A program made the position numbers and the translations under genes. A stretch of DNA of 64,000 bases from Tardiphaga sp051811025 (GTDB lineage: Bacteria > Pseudomonadota > Alphaproteobacteria > Rhizobiales > Xanthobacteraceae): the NCBI RefSeq assembly GCF_051811025.1, contig NZ_JBPWQE010000001.1:2604001-2668000 (forward strand). The letters are read 5' to 3'. The notes beneath the pieces were generated by a model that did not search any database, was not told the DNA's origin, and saw only the letters and a list, made by a program, of their open reading frames with translations. Below, in pieces: positions 31,526-40,807 of this stretch. The first letter of the stretch is position 1, and every line of letters begins with the position of its first letter.

Positions 31526-31788
31526 GGGTGCCGCTTCAGGAGCCGTTCATGATGCCGAATTGCGAGATCAGATAGACCGCTTCGTGCCCCGATTGTCACG
31601 ACGCCGTGGAACGAATATACACAATAACGAAGCCGCCAAACGACGGAATCACGGATCAAATTCGTGACAACTGGATATACCAGCCCCGCCGTTTTCACCA
31701 ATTTGTCGCAGTGTCGCAGCTGACCAAGGCCGATCCCGAGACGCTAATCCCGAGACGAAGGCCCATCCTTAAAAGGCTATCGCATTCC

Positions 31789-32094
31789 ATGACCGCACGT
31801 ATCTTCAAAGCCCCCAAGAATGCCATGCAGGCCGGCCTCGCCAAGACCAAGGACTGGCAGCTCGATTACGAGCCGGAGCAGGCGCGGGTGATCGAACCCC
31901 TGATGGGCTGGACGTCGTCGGGTGACATGAAGCAGCAGCTGTCCATCCACTTCGACAGCAAGGAAGAGGCGGTTGCCTATTGCGAGCGCGAAGGCATTGC
32001 CTATCAGGTGATCGAGCCCAAGGTGCGCGCGCCCCGGACCATCGCCTATGCCGACAATTTTGCGTTCCGCCGCTCGGAGCCGTGGTCACACTGA
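31789..32094 (+). CDS. NDUFS4-like (18 kDa) NADH:ubiquinone oxidoreductase accessory protein
   Basis: A 101-residue protein with the ETC complex I NDUFS4 pattern: ARIFKAPKNAMQAGLAKTK, LMGWTSSGDMKQQLSIHF, SKEEAVAYCEREGIAYQV and YADNFAFRR. In mitochondria and alphaproteobacteria this subunit is an accessory part of complex I (assembly or stability). The ATG at 31789 has AAAAGG upstream. No nuo genes lie near. Confidence 0.92.
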   Translation: MTARIFKAPKNAMQAGLAKTKDWQLDYEPEQARVIEPLMGWTSSGDMKQQLSIHFDSKEEAVAYCEREGIAYQVIEPKVRAPRTIAYADNFAFRRSEPWSH

Positions 32095-32260
32095 AGACCG
32101 GATTGCGGGCAAATCAGCTCCCGTAACGCTCCTGATCTCACCCTGACCAGCACCGAAAGTTAGGGTTGCGTCCCGCCACGACGGGATGACACCATCATGG
32201 CAGGCCCGTTACCGGGCCGCCGTGCAAACAAGAAACAGACCCTGCAGGAAACGGAAGCCG

Positions 32261-33865
32261 ATGTCGCTTCGCTCCACGATCGATCCCACCTCGGCCGAAT
32301 TCAAACGCAATGTCGATGTGATGAAGGCGCAGGTCGCCGAGCTCAAGGACAAGCTCGGTGCGGTTGCCGGGGGCGGCGGCAAGGCGTCCCGCGCCAAGCA
32401 CACCGCGCGCGGCAAGATGCTGGCCCGCGAGCGTGTCGATCTGATGATCGATCCCGGCACCGCCTTCCTCGAACTCTCGCCGTTGGCCGCCAACGGCCTC
32501 TATGGCGGCGATGTCCATTCCGCCAGCGTCATCACCGGCGTTGGCCGAGTGTCGGGCAGGGAGTGCATGATCGTCGCCAATGATGCGACCATCAAGGGCG
32601 GCACTTACTATCCGATGACGGTGAAGAAGCATCTGCGCGCGCAGGACATCGCGCGGCAGAACAATCTGCCGTGTATCTATATGGTGGACTCCGGCGGTGC
32701 GTTCTTGCCGCAGCAGGACGACATCTTTCCGGATGAGCGCCATTTCGGCCGCATCTTCTACAATCAGGCGCAGATGTCGGCGCAGGGCATTCCGCAGATT
32801 GCTGTCGTGATGGGCTCGTGCACTGCCGGCGGCGCTTATATGCCGGCGATGTCCGACGAGAGCATCATCGTGCGCAATCAGGGCACGATCTTCCTCGGCG
32901 GTCCGCCGCTGGTGAAGGCCGCAACCGGCGAAGTGGTGACAGCCGAAGAGCTCGGCGGTGCCGACGTGCATTCGCGGCAGTCTGGCGTCACCGATCACTA
33001 CGCACAGAACGATGGCCACGCTATCGGCATCGCGCGAAAAATCGTCGCGACGCTGAAGCCACCACAGCGGGCCACACTGAACATGCGGCCGCCCCGCGAT
33101 CCCTTATATGTGGCTGAAGAACTTTACGGCGTCATTCCAGCCGATGCGCGCAAACCGTTCGACATGCACGACATCATCGCGCGCATCGTCGACGGCTCCG
33201 AATTCGACGAGTTCAAGAAGCTCTACGGCACCACATTGATTTGCGGCTTCGCGCATATCTGGGGCTTCCCGGTCGGCATCATCGCCAACAACGGAATCCT
33301 GTTCAGCGAGAGCTCGCTGAAGGGCGCGCATTTCATCGAGCTCTGCTGCCAGCGCAACATCCCGCTGGTGTTCCTGCAGAACATCACCGGCTTCATGGTC
33401 GGCAAGAAATACGAAGCCGGCGGCATTGCGCGTGATGGCGCCAAGCTGGTGACAGCCGTCGCCACGGCCAACGTACCGAAATTCACCGTGGTGATCGGCG
33501 GCTCCTATGGTGCGGGCAATTACGGCATGTGCGGCCGGGCCTACAGCCCGCGCTTCCTTTGGATGTGGCCCAATGCCCGTATCTCGGTGATGGGCGGCGA
33601 GCAGGCAGCGATGGTGTTGAGTCAGCTGCGCCGCGACAATATCGAAGCCAAGGGCGGCACCTGGTCGACCGAAGAGGAGGAAGCGTTTCGCAAGCCGACA
33701 CGCGACCAGTTCGAGACCCAGGGCAGCCCGTATTACGCGACGGCGCGCCTCTGGGATGATGGCGTGATCGATCCCGCAGATACGCGCCTCGTGCTTGGAC
33801 TTGGTTTGTCAGCGTCGGCCAATGCGCCGATCGAGCCGACGCGCTTCGGCCTGTTCAGGATGTGA
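32261..33865 (+). CDS. mccB: Methylcrotonyl-CoA carboxylase, carboxyltransferase (beta) subunit
   Basis: A 534-residue biotin-dependent carboxyltransferase. Both crotonase-type halves are visible, with NDATIKGGTYYPMTVKKH, MGSCTAGGAYMPAMSDE, and the C-terminal VIGGSYGAGNYGMCGRAY. This pairs with the alpha subunit that follows and the HMG-CoA lyase, which together give the lower leucine pathway; a geranyl-CoA carboxylase would have different neighbours. The ATG at 32261 is preferred; 25 more codons upstream are unlike the family. Confidence 0.92.
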   Translation: MSLRSTIDPTSAEFKRNVDVMKAQVAELKDKLGAVAGGGGKASRAKHTARGKMLARERVDLMIDPGTAFLELSPLAANGLYGGDVHSASVITGVGRVSGRECMIVANDATIKGGTYYPMTVKKHLRAQDIARQNNLPCIYMVDSGGAFLPQQDDIFPDERHFGRIFYNQAQMSAQGIPQIAVVMGSCTAGGAYMPAMSDESIIVRNQGTIFLGGPPLVKAATGEVVTAEELGGADVHSRQSGVTDHYAQNDGHAIGIARKIVATLKPPQRATLNMRPPRDPLYVAEELYGVIPADARKPFDMHDIIARIVDGSEFDEFKKLYGTTLICGFAHIWGFPVGIIANNGILFSESSLKGAHFIELCCQRNIPLVFLQNITGFMVGKKYEAGGIARDGAKLVTAVATANVPKFTVVIGGSYGAGNYGMCGRAYSPRFLWMWPNARISVMGGEQAAMVLSQLRRDNIEAKGGTWSTEEEEAFRKPTRDQFETQGSPYYATARLWDDGVIDPADTRLVLGLGLSASANAPIEPTRFGLFRM

Positions 33866-33867
33866 TG

Positions 33868-35880
33868 ATGGCCAAAGCCGAAATTTCAAAAGCTGTATAT
33901 CGCCGCTTTCGCACGCTCTTGATCGCAAATCGTGGCGAGATAGCCTGCCGCGTCATCCGCACGGCGCGCGCCATGGGCTTGCGCACCGTCGCGGTCTATT
34001 CCGAGGCAGATGCCAACGCGCTGCATGTCGCGGAAGCCGACGAGGCGGTGTTGATCGGCCCGGCGCGTGCGCGCGACAGCTATCTCAGTATCGAGCGTAT
34101 TCTCGAAGCGGCGAAGAAGACCGGCGCTGAAGCGATTCATCCGGGCTACGGCTTTCTCTCCGAGAGCGCAGAATTTGCGCAGGCCTGTGCCGATGCCGGA
34201 CTGATCTTCGTGGGGCCGACGGCCGACATGATCACCGCCATGGGCTCGAAGTCGGGCTCCAAGGCACTGATGGAGAAGGCCGGCGTGCCGCTGGTGCCCG
34301 GCTTCCATGGCGAAGCGCAGGACGAGGCGACACTGGCCAAGGCGGCCGACAAGATCGGCTTCCCGGTGCTGGTGAAAGCGTCAGCTGGCGGCGGCGGCCG
34401 CGGCATGCGCGTGGTGCGCTCGGCGGCCGAACTGGCGCCGGCCATCGTTAGCGCGAAGCGCGAGGCACTGGCGGCGTTTGGCGACGACCGCATGCTGATC
34501 GAAAAATATGTCGACAATCCCCGCCACATTGAGGTGCAGATCGTCGGCGACAGCCATGGCAATCTGGTCTCGCTGTTTGAGCGCGAATGCACGCTGCAGC
34601 GCCGGCATCAGAAGGTGATCGAAGAGGCGCCGTCGCCGACGTTGAGCGATACGCAGCGCGAGGCAGTCTGCGTGGCGGCCCGCAAGGCGGCTGGCGCGGT
34701 GGACTATGTCGGCGCCGGCACCATCGAATTCGTCTCCGACGGCAAGGAGGTGTTCTTCATCGAGATGAATACGCGCCTGCAGGTCGAGCATCCCGTTACT
34801 GAACTGATCACTGGCGTAGATCTTGTCGAATGGCAGCTGCGTGTCGCCTTCGGCGAAAAGCTGCCGCTGACACAAGACCAGATCAAGCTCAACGGCCACG
34901 CCATCGAGGCGCGCGTTTACGCGGAGAACCCACACAAGAATTTCATGCCCTCGGTTGGCAAGATTCGCACCTGGCGGACGCCCGCTGAGACGAACGGCTT
35001 GCGCATCGATGCTGGCTATCGCGAGGGCGATGCGGTGTCGCCGAATTATGACGCCATGCTTGCCAAGGTGATCGCTTGGGCGCCAACGCGCGACGCGGCG
35101 ATCAACCGGCTCAATCGCGGGCTGGAAGAAACCGATATTCGCGGCATCGTCACCAACACGCCGTTCCTGTCGGCGCTGGTCACCCATCCGGATGTGCGTG
35201 CCAACACCATCGATACTGGGTTCATCGAGCGTGAATTGAAGGTGTTGACGCCAGCCTCGGCGACGCCTGGCGATCTCGAACTATGCGCGGCTGTCGCCGC
35301 CATCGTCTCGAGCGAAGAGCAGGCAGTACGGGCCGCCGGTACCTCGCCCTGGCAGACGGCTGGCTGGATGCCGGTCGGGCGTCGCCAACGGGTATTCAAA
35401 TTCAAGCATGGTTCGGACGAGCAGCGCGTGACGTTGAATTACGGCAGCGGTCCTGCAACGATTTTGATCGGCAATCGCGAGCTGGGATTTGAGACAGCTG
35501 CGGCCGATAACGGGCATTTCGATCTGACGCTGGACGGAGCGCGCTCGCGCATCGTTTCGGTGATCGAGGGCCACGAACTCTATCTGCGCACGCATCACGG
35601 CCGTTTCGACATGCACTGGGTCGATCCGTTCGGCGGCGACGATGAAGAGCAGGTCGGCGAGGACAAGATCGTTGCGCCGCTGCCGGGCACCGTGGTGGCG
35701 CTGCTGGCCGAGGAGGGCGCAATCCTTGAGAAGGGCGCTGCCATCCTTACCTTGGAAGTCATGAAGATGGAGCAGACCCTGCGCGCGCCGTTCGCCGGCG
35801 TGCTCAAGCGCATCAAGTGCAAGGTCGGCGATATCGTTGGAGAAGGCGTCGAGCTCGCGGAAGTCGAGCCGAGCGCCTGA
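33868..35880 (+). CDS. mccA: Methylcrotonyl-CoA carboxylase, biotin carboxylase/carrier (alpha) subunit
   Basis: A 670-residue protein with a biotin carboxylase domain (ANRGEIACRVIRTA at the start, ATP-binding KASAGGGGRGMRVV, and EMNTRLQVEHPVTE) and a C-terminal biotinyl domain with the target lysine at residue 633 in EVMKMEQ. It carboxylates biotin with ATP and bicarbonate for MccB. Its start overlaps or abuts the mccB stop (TGATGATG); ATG 33868 lies seven bases after AGGA. ATG 33865 is an alternative. Confidence 0.94.
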   Translation: MAKAEISKAVYRRFRTLLIANRGEIACRVIRTARAMGLRTVAVYSEADANALHVAEADEAVLIGPARARDSYLSIERILEAAKKTGAEAIHPGYGFLSESAEFAQACADAGLIFVGPTADMITAMGSKSGSKALMEKAGVPLVPGFHGEAQDEATLAKAADKIGFPVLVKASAGGGGRGMRVVRSAAELAPAIVSAKREALAAFGDDRMLIEKYVDNPRHIEVQIVGDSHGNLVSLFERECTLQRRHQKVIEEAPSPTLSDTQREAVCVAARKAAGAVDYVGAGTIEFVSDGKEVFFIEMNTRLQVEHPVTELITGVDLVEWQLRVAFGEKLPLTQDQIKLNGHAIEARVYAENPHKNFMPSVGKIRTWRTPAETNGLRIDAGYREGDAVSPNYDAMLAKVIAWAPTRDAAINRLNRGLEETDIRGIVTNTPFLSALVTHPDVRANTIDTGFIERELKVLTPASATPGDLELCAAVAAIVSSEEQAVRAAGTSPWQTAGWMPVGRRQRVFKFKHGSDEQRVTLNYGSGPATILIGNRELGFETAAADNGHFDLTLDGARSRIVSVIEGHELYLRTHHGRFDMHWVDPFGGDDEEQVGEDKIVAPLPGTVVALLAEEGAILEKGAAILTLEVMKMEQTLRAPFAGVLKRIKCKVGDIVGEGVELAEVEPSA

Positions 35881-35906
35881 TCTTCTGAAAGACGTATGAG
35901 ATTGAA

Positions 35907-36809
35907 ATGAGCATGAGTGATCAGGTTCGCATCGTCGAGGTCGGCCCGCGCGACGGTTTGCAGAATGAGAAGACGCCGGTGTCGGTTGAGGACCGCATCG
36001 CCTTTGTGAAGGCACTGGTCGGGGCTGGCCTGCATACGGTTGAGGTAGGCTCGTTCGTGTCGCCCAAGGCAATCCCGAAAATGATGGGTTCGGATCAGGT
36101 ATTTCTCGGCGTGCGCGATTTGCCCGGCGAATTCCATGTGCTGGTGCCCAACGAGAAGGGCTATGAGGGCGCGAAGGCGGTCGGCGCGAAAGTCATCGCG
36201 GTGTTCGCCTCGGCTTCGGAAGGCTTTTCGCGCGCCAACATCAATTGCTCGGTCGCCGAATCCATCGAGCGCTTCAAGCCTGTGATCGAACGCGCCAAGG
36301 CCGACGGCATCCGCGTGCGCGGTTACGTGTCCTGCGTACTTGGCTGCCCTTATGACGGCGACGTCGCGCCGCAGGCGGTCGTCGATGTCTCAAAGACGCT
36401 GTTTGATCTTGGCTGCTACGAAGTTTCGCTCGGCGACACGATCGGTGTCGGGACGCCGTCGAAAGCGCGGCAGATGCTGCGCGCCGTTGCTGGCTCGGTT
36501 CCCATGCCGAAGCTCGCAATGCACTTCCACGACACTTATGGTCAGGCGCTGGCCAATCTCTATGCCGGGATGGAAGAAGGCTGCCGCGTTGTCGACAGCG
36601 CTGCCGGCGGTCTCGGCGGCTGTCCCTACGCGCCTGGTGCGACCGGCAATGTCGGCACCGAAGATGTGGTCTACATGCTGGAAGGCATGGGCATCGCCAC
36701 AGGCGTCGATATGAACAAGCTGCTGGCTGCGACCAACACCATCAGCGCTCTGATCGGCCGCCCGCCGGTCAGCCGTGTCGCTTCGGCACTCAACGCGAAG
36801 ACGCGCTGA
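35907..36809 (+). CDS. mvaB: Hydroxymethylglutaryl-CoA lyase
   Basis: A 300-residue TIM-barrel lyase that splits HMG-CoA to acetoacetate and acetyl-CoA, the last step of leucine breakdown. It has EVGPRDGLQNE at the N-terminus, and the signature GGLGGCPYAPGATGNVGTED with the active-site cysteine at residue 239. The gene is 26 bases after mccA and is the third member of the operon. Missing from the cluster are isovaleryl-CoA dehydrogenase and methylglutaconyl-CoA hydratase, which are presumably elsewhere. Confidence 0.94.
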   Translation: MSMSDQVRIVEVGPRDGLQNEKTPVSVEDRIAFVKALVGAGLHTVEVGSFVSPKAIPKMMGSDQVFLGVRDLPGEFHVLVPNEKGYEGAKAVGAKVIAVFASASEGFSRANINCSVAESIERFKPVIERAKADGIRVRGYVSCVLGCPYDGDVAPQAVVDVSKTLFDLGCYEVSLGDTIGVGTPSKARQMLRAVAGSVPMPKLAMHFHDTYGQALANLYAGMEEGCRVVDSAAGGLGGCPYAPGATGNVGTEDVVYMLEGMGIATGVDMNKLLAATNTISALIGRPPVSRVASALNAKTR

Positions 36810-36836
36810 GGCCCGTCCGGCCGACAACGAGATACG

Positions 36837-37859
36837 TCAGGCCGGGACGTCCATTGCGAGCTTGAGGAGGTTCGCGGTCAATGGCGTCTTGGCGACGTAG
36901 TCCTTCCACGCCGTATCGCGCGCGATATCGCGCCACTTGCCGACGGTCGCAGCGTCGAGCGCGCTGACCTTGGCGCCAGCCTTCTCATAGACCCTGGACA
37001 CCTCGACATCGTCCTGCTGCGCGCCCGCCTTGCCGAAGGCTTCCATCTCAGCGCCGACCGAGACCAGAATATCCTGGTGCGCTTTCGGCAACTTGTCGAA
37101 CACCGCCTTAGACATCATCAGAGGCTCAAGCATGAACCAGTAGGACGCACCCGCGCCGGAGGTCAGATGCGTGGCAACTTCGCTCAGCTTGAATGAGATG
37201 AGGCTGGTCGATGACGTGATGCCGGCATCGCAGGCGCCGCTCTTCATTGCCGCGTAAATTTCGTTGGACGGCATTGAGAGTACATTTGCGCCGGCAGTCT
37301 GCAGCATCATGTTCATCTCGCGCGAACCGCCGCGCACCGTGAGACCCTTGGCGTCCTCAGGGACAACCAGTGGGCGCGAGCGGCTAGCCACACCGCCGGC
37401 CTGCCAGACCCAGGTCAGCAGCATGATGCCCTTGTCGGCGAGAATGTCGCTCAGTGCCTTGCCGATCGGTAGGTTCTTCCAGCGCAGGCCCTGATCGTAG
37501 GTTGAGACCAGACCAGGCATCAGGCCGATATTCGCCTCCGGCAGTTCATTGCCGGCATAGGGCAGGGGATAAAGGCTGAGATCGAGAGTTCCTTTGCGCA
37601 TGGCGGAAAATTGCGCATCCGCCTTGATCAGCGATGAATCCGGATAAACCTCGGCAACGAGGTCGCCGCCACTCTGCTTGGCAATGGTGGCTGCGAAGGT
37701 GCGGACCAGACGGTCGCGGAAGTCGCCGTTGTCGATGGTGCCGCCGGGAAACTGGTGCGAAATCTTCAGGGTAGTCGCTGCCTGCGCCGTACCGATACCG
37801 CAACGGAGGATCGCAGGCACGGCGAGGGCCGATCCAAGGATGTGGCGGCGAGTCAGCAT
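36837..37859 (-). CDS. TRAP transporter substrate-binding protein (DctP type), orphan
   Basis: A 340-residue periplasmic protein with an exported N-terminus (LTRRHILGSALAVPAIL then GTAQA, possibly Tat because of the RR pair). The DctP fold is seen in KISHQFPGGTIDNGDFRD, YPDSSLIKADAQFSAMRKGT and VPEDAKGLTVRGGS. TRAP receptors bind carboxylates, but no DctQ or DctM membrane genes are near. It faces the leucine operon end to end and so may bind a related short acid; that is an inference. Confidence 0.92.
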   Translation of the reverse strand: MLTRRHILGSALAVPAILRCGIGTAQAATTLKISHQFPGGTIDNGDFRDRLVRTFAATIAKQSGGDLVAEVYPDSSLIKADAQFSAMRKGTLDLSLYPLPYAGNELPEANIGLMPGLVSTYDQGLRWKNLPIGKALSDILADKGIMLLTWVWQAGGVASRSRPLVVPEDAKGLTVRGGSREMNMMLQTAGANVLSMPSNEIYAAMKSGACDAGITSSTSLISFKLSEVATHLTSGAGASYWFMLEPLMMSKAVFDKLPKAHQDILVSVGAEMEAFGKAGAQQDDVEVSRVYEKAGAKVSALDAATVGKWRDIARDTAWKDYVAKTPLTANLLKLAMDVPA

Positions 37860-38111
37860 GCGTAACTCCTGAAAGTGGTCGTCTGGTGCCGGGCGGGACA
37901 AAATGCGCCCGCGTCCTTGTTGCTCCGTCACCGCGCGCCCCTTCGTTTATACATTCCGAACTGGCGGGCAAGTGATGTTGCGTCGCACGCAATGACTATC
38001 GGATGCGTCATCAAGACTTTTTTTGATGCGACGTAACAAGCCGCGCTCTCCGTACGTCTGGTTCATAGCGACAGACGTCGCGCTTCAGAAATGGATCAGA
38101 GGAAGAACATC

Positions 38112-38354
38112 ATGACCATCTCCACCAGGTTTGCGCTTGGCGTGTCTGCCGCTGTCGTCTCGCTCAGTCTCGCGCTGGCACCTGCCGCGTTCGCTCAGGA
38201 CAAGATGAGCAAGGATGACGGCATGAAGAAGGACACCATGTCGAAGGGTGATGGAATGAAGAAGGATGCCATGTCTCACGACGGCATGAAGAAGGACGAT
38301 GGCATGAAAAAAGACGGCATGATGAAGAAGGACGATGGAATGATGAAGAAGTAA
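38112..38354 (+). CDS. MXKDX pentapeptide-repeat exported protein
   Basis: An 80-residue protein. Residues 1-29 form a signal peptide (AFAQ cleavage). The mature part is built of tandem units such as MSKDDG, MKKDT, MSKGDG and MKKDD, about nine in all, very rich in Met, Lys and Asp. This is the pentapeptide MXKDX repeat family, found in the periplasm of many proteobacteria; metal binding by Met and Asp is plausible but unproven. GAGGAAGAACATC provides the ribosome site. A hairpin follows. Confidence 0.87.
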   Translation: MTISTRFALGVSAAVVSLSLALAPAAFAQDKMSKDDGMKKDTMSKGDGMKKDAMSHDGMKKDDGMKKDGMMKKDDGMMKK

Positions 38355-38376
38355 CGTCTTCGCCGGCATCGTTGTG

Positions 38377-38405
38377 ACGGGCCCGTCCATGCGACGGGCC
38401 TGTCA
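38377..38405 (+). terminator. Terminator after the MXKDX gene
   Basis: GACGGGCCCGTC (38377-38388) and GACGGGCCTGTC (38394-38405) pair over 12 bp with one G-T pair and a five-base loop. It lies 23 bases after the stop; no strong T-run follows. Confidence 0.65.
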
Positions 38406-38480
38406 TGTTGCGCTGCTCGTTGCTGGACCTGAAAACTCGGCATAGCCTCCGCGCATAAGAAAATGCCTGGGGAGGCCATG

Positions 38481-38969
38481 ATGAAAAAAGAACGACGCGT
38501 CGTCGTTGCGGCGACTTGTCTGATCGCAGCAACACTGTTTCCGAGCGTAACGACATGGAGCGCCACCGATGAGATGGGCTTCGTGCGCATCAATCAGGGC
38601 GAAGAAGTCTGGAAGAACCCGTTCGGTGTTGGCGTCGAAGTCGCGACACTTTACGGAGATCCCTCAAAACAGGGCATCTATGTGCTGCGGATCAAGTGGC
38701 CGCCCGGCATCATGAGCAAGCCGCACAAGCATCCGGAAGATCGTCACGTCGTGGTGCTGTCGGGCACCTGGTACACCGGCACGGGCGAAGCCTTCGTGCC
38801 TGAGAAGTCGATCCCGATGAAGACCGGCGGCTACATGGTGCATCCCGCCGGTGCGGTGCATTGGGACGGGACACGGGAAGAGGGCGCGGTGATCCAGATC
38901 ACCGGTTACGGCCCGAGCGGCAACAATTTCGTCAAACCCGACGAGCCGCAATTCGGCAAAACGAACTGA
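38481..38969 (+). CDS. Exported cupin-domain protein
   Basis: A 162-residue protein with a signal peptide (residues 1 to about 28, ending TWSA). A single cupin fold follows, with metal-site histidines in KPHKHPEDRHVVVLSGTWYTG and late HPAGAVHWDG. The function (isomerase, oxygenase or sensor) is not known. A GGGGAGG site gives the start at 38481 or 38478. Confidence 0.82.
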   Translation: MKKERRVVVAATCLIAATLFPSVTTWSATDEMGFVRINQGEEVWKNPFGVGVEVATLYGDPSKQGIYVLRIKWPPGIMSKPHKHPEDRHVVVLSGTWYTGTGEAFVPEKSIPMKTGGYMVHPAGAVHWDGTREEGAVIQITGYGPSGNNFVKPDEPQFGKTN

Positions 38970-39026
38970 CCTCGGACAATCAATTCAGGCAGCGTGCCAT
39001 CGGATGATGGCACGCTGATCTCGTGC

Positions 39027-39368
39027 TTATTTACGCTTCTTGCGGGCGGCGTAGCGGGCGTCGCGGGCAGCTTTCTGCTGGGCTTCCAGCGCGGCCTGGG
39101 CAAGCGCGGCTTCTTCCTTTTCGCGCGCGGCCTGGGCTACAGCAGCGGCGGCTTCCTCGGCTTCACGGGCCTTCTGGACAGCCTTCTCAGCGTCGCGGAT
39201 GGCCTTGGCTTCCGCGCGTGCGACGGCAGCGGCTTCGCGCTCGGCGGCGCGCGCCTTCACGGCAGGATCATCGGGCCCCGGTGCTGCCTTGAATTTGTTC
39301 AGAATGTTCTTCTTGGCTTCGATCGCAGCCTTCTGGCGATCCGCGAAGCTGGGTTCCTTAAATGACAT
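39027..39368 (-). CDS. Alanine/glutamate-rich coiled-coil protein (DUF6481-like)
   Basis: A 113-residue highly charged helix. It begins MSFKEPSFADRQKAAIEAKK with NILNKFKAAPG, then a long Ala/Glu/Arg/Lys coiled coil (AAEREAAAVARAEAKAIRDA), and ends in RKKRK. This matches a family I recall as DUF6481. Function unknown; an RNA or ribosome association has been supposed for similar basic helices. The ATG at 39368 is chosen over 39494. Confidence 0.72.
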   Translation of the reverse strand: MSFKEPSFADRQKAAIEAKKNILNKFKAAPGPDDPAVKARAAEREAAAVARAEAKAIRDAEKAVQKAREAEEAAAAVAQAAREKEEAALAQAALEAQQKAARDARYAARKKRK

Positions 39369-39676
39369 GAACGAGGCCTTGTCGCTTTCTTTGGTTTGGG
39401 GTGGGTCATTGTCGGGTGCGGCAGCCGGGCAAACACCCAGGCAATGGCCGAAACTCGGCTGCGGTTTACAGCCGACAGCGCGGCAACGCATCAACTATCT
39501 GCGATTTACGGCAATCTTACGCATGATTTGCCAGCAAGGAGGCTGCGCGAGGCTGGGGCGGAGCTTGCGCCGGGGTGATCCGCGTATATCCGCACATCCC
39601 GGGAATCGGGCATGTTTTGGTCATCCGGCGATTTGGAGCGCGCGGAGCAGGCCGCCTGCGCGGCGCGAGGACTGAC
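39369..39676. other. 308-base divergent intergenic stretch
   Basis: Between the DUF6481-like gene (minus) and the 53-residue gene (plus). No supported coding frame. A GC-rich imperfect palindrome around GCAGG-CCG-CCTGC lies near 39650. Promoters for both flanking genes are expected here but none matches a strong consensus. Confidence 0.5.
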
Positions 39677-39838
39677 ATGGATGCCCAGAAGACAGCCGTC
39701 GATGCCGTGGTCATTCTGACCGGCTGTAATCGCGACATGGTGACCCACTTCATTCGCGGTCTGTATCTGGCAGGCGTTCGCGACCCCAAGCGTTTGACTT
39801 TCAAAGGGCTGCAATTCGCAGCAGAAGCAGGCGCTTAG
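39677..39838 (+). CDS. 53-residue hypothetical protein
   Basis: ATG at 39677 with GCGAGGACTGAC upstream. The product (MDAQKTAVDAVVILTGCNRD at the start, then MVTHFIRGLYLAGVRDPKRL) is a small helical domain with one cysteine. Function not known. Start chosen by ribosome site rather than the longer open frame. Confidence 0.65.
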   Translation: MDAQKTAVDAVVILTGCNRDMVTHFIRGLYLAGVRDPKRLTFKGLQFAAEAGA

Positions 39839-39925
39839 CAACATTTGTAGCCAAAATGGCCATGTTGCGGCTTTGCAGCGGCCGTGCTGCTGCCTTGAAC
39901 CTGCGGTGCCCTCCGGCTGACTGAT

Positions 39926-39956
39926 CAGGAACTTTCCGCGAAACGCGGAGTTCCTG
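39926..39956. other. Hairpin overlapping a GGAAC-N16-AGTT sequence
   Basis: CAGGAACT and AGTTCCTG flank CCGCG-AAA-CGCGG, giving a 13-bp broken hairpin 20 bases upstream of the 59-residue gene. The same bases contain GGAAC, 16 bases, AGTT, a partial stress-promoter match, so either role is possible. Confidence 0.4.
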
Positions 39957-39975
39957 TCGCCATCGGGAGTTATCC

Positions 39976-40155
39976 ATGCAAGCAGCCATCGATCGCGTCA
40001 TCCGCTCGTTCAGCTTCAAACATCCGGCCTCGCTCGCAGAGCCGATGTCCGACAGTCGCTCGATCCAGGCGAGCGATGAGGTGACAGAGTTGGCGACCCG
40101 GCTGCTCGAGAATTACAAGGGTCAGCTGGCCCGACGCAGCCCGAAGCCTGACTGA
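39976..40155 (+). CDS. 59-residue hypothetical protein
   Basis: ATG at 39976 with TCGGGAGTTATCC upstream. The product is MQAAIDRVIRSFSFKHPASL, then a Ser/Asp-rich turn and a helix (DEVTELATRLLENYKGQLAR) with a basic tail. No membrane segment. Function unknown. Confidence 0.6.
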   Translation: MQAAIDRVIRSFSFKHPASLAEPMSDSRSIQASDEVTELATRLLENYKGQLARRSPKPD

Positions 40156-40291
40156 GGGCCGATTCAAGCATCCTCATTGACCGATCTCCATGGATCGCGG
40201 CTTCGGGATTTGGCATTGCCAGGACTTGCGTTGCGGTGCGATGAGGGGGCATGACTGCGCCGCTCGCAGACCCAACCATCCAGGAGACATG

Positions 40292-40792
40292 ATGCGAAAC
40301 TCCCAGCGTGCCGTTAGAGCCATGGCCGTCGCGCTCAGTGCGACCATGATCGTGGCCGTGTCCGACGTCTCCCTTTCTTCCGCCATGGCGCAAGCGCCTC
40401 AAAAACAAGCGCCGCAGAAAATGGCGCCAGCCGCAGGAAAAACCATGACCACAGCTTCAGGCCTCAAGATCGAAGACACCACCGTTGGCACCGGCGCAAC
40501 GCCGGCCAAGGGACAGACCTGCGTGATGCATTACACCGGCTGGCTCTATGAGAACGGCGTCAAGGGCAAGAAATTCGACTCGTCGGTCGATCGCAACGAG
40601 CCGTTCGAATTCCCGATCGGCATGTCGCGTGTCATCAAGGGCTGGGACGAAGGCGTCGCCACCATGAAGGTCGGCGGCAAGCGCACGCTGATCATTCCGC
40701 CGGATCTCGGCTATGGCGCGCGTGGTGCCGGCGGCGTGATCCCGCCAAATGCGACGTTGATCTTCGACGTCGAACTGCTCGGCGTCAAATAA
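40292..40792 (+). CDS. Exported FKBP-type peptidyl-prolyl isomerase
   Basis: A 166-residue protein. A signal peptide occupies residues 1-34 (SSAMAQ). A Gln/Pro/Ala linker precedes the FKBP domain with VMHYTGWLYENGVKGKKFDSS, EFPIGMSRVIKGWDEGV and DLGYGARGAGGVIPPNATL, the usual active-site aromatic residues. It catalyses prolyl cis-trans isomerisation, probably in folding of envelope proteins. AGGAGAC precedes the start; ATG 40289 is an alternative. Confidence 0.93.
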   Translation: MRNSQRAVRAMAVALSATMIVAVSDVSLSSAMAQAPQKQAPQKMAPAAGKTMTTASGLKIEDTTVGTGATPAKGQTCVMHYTGWLYENGVKGKKFDSSVDRNEPFEFPIGMSRVIKGWDEGVATMKVGGKRTLIIPPDLGYGARGAGGVIPPNATLIFDVELLGVK

Positions 40793-40807
40793 GCCCGATC
40801 AAACGAC

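Noticed and set aside
32160..32190. Possible copy of a palindromic repeat (GTCCCG-CCACGA-CGGGAT)
   Set aside because: The match to the 56546 element is short and partial; it may only be a small hairpin between genes.
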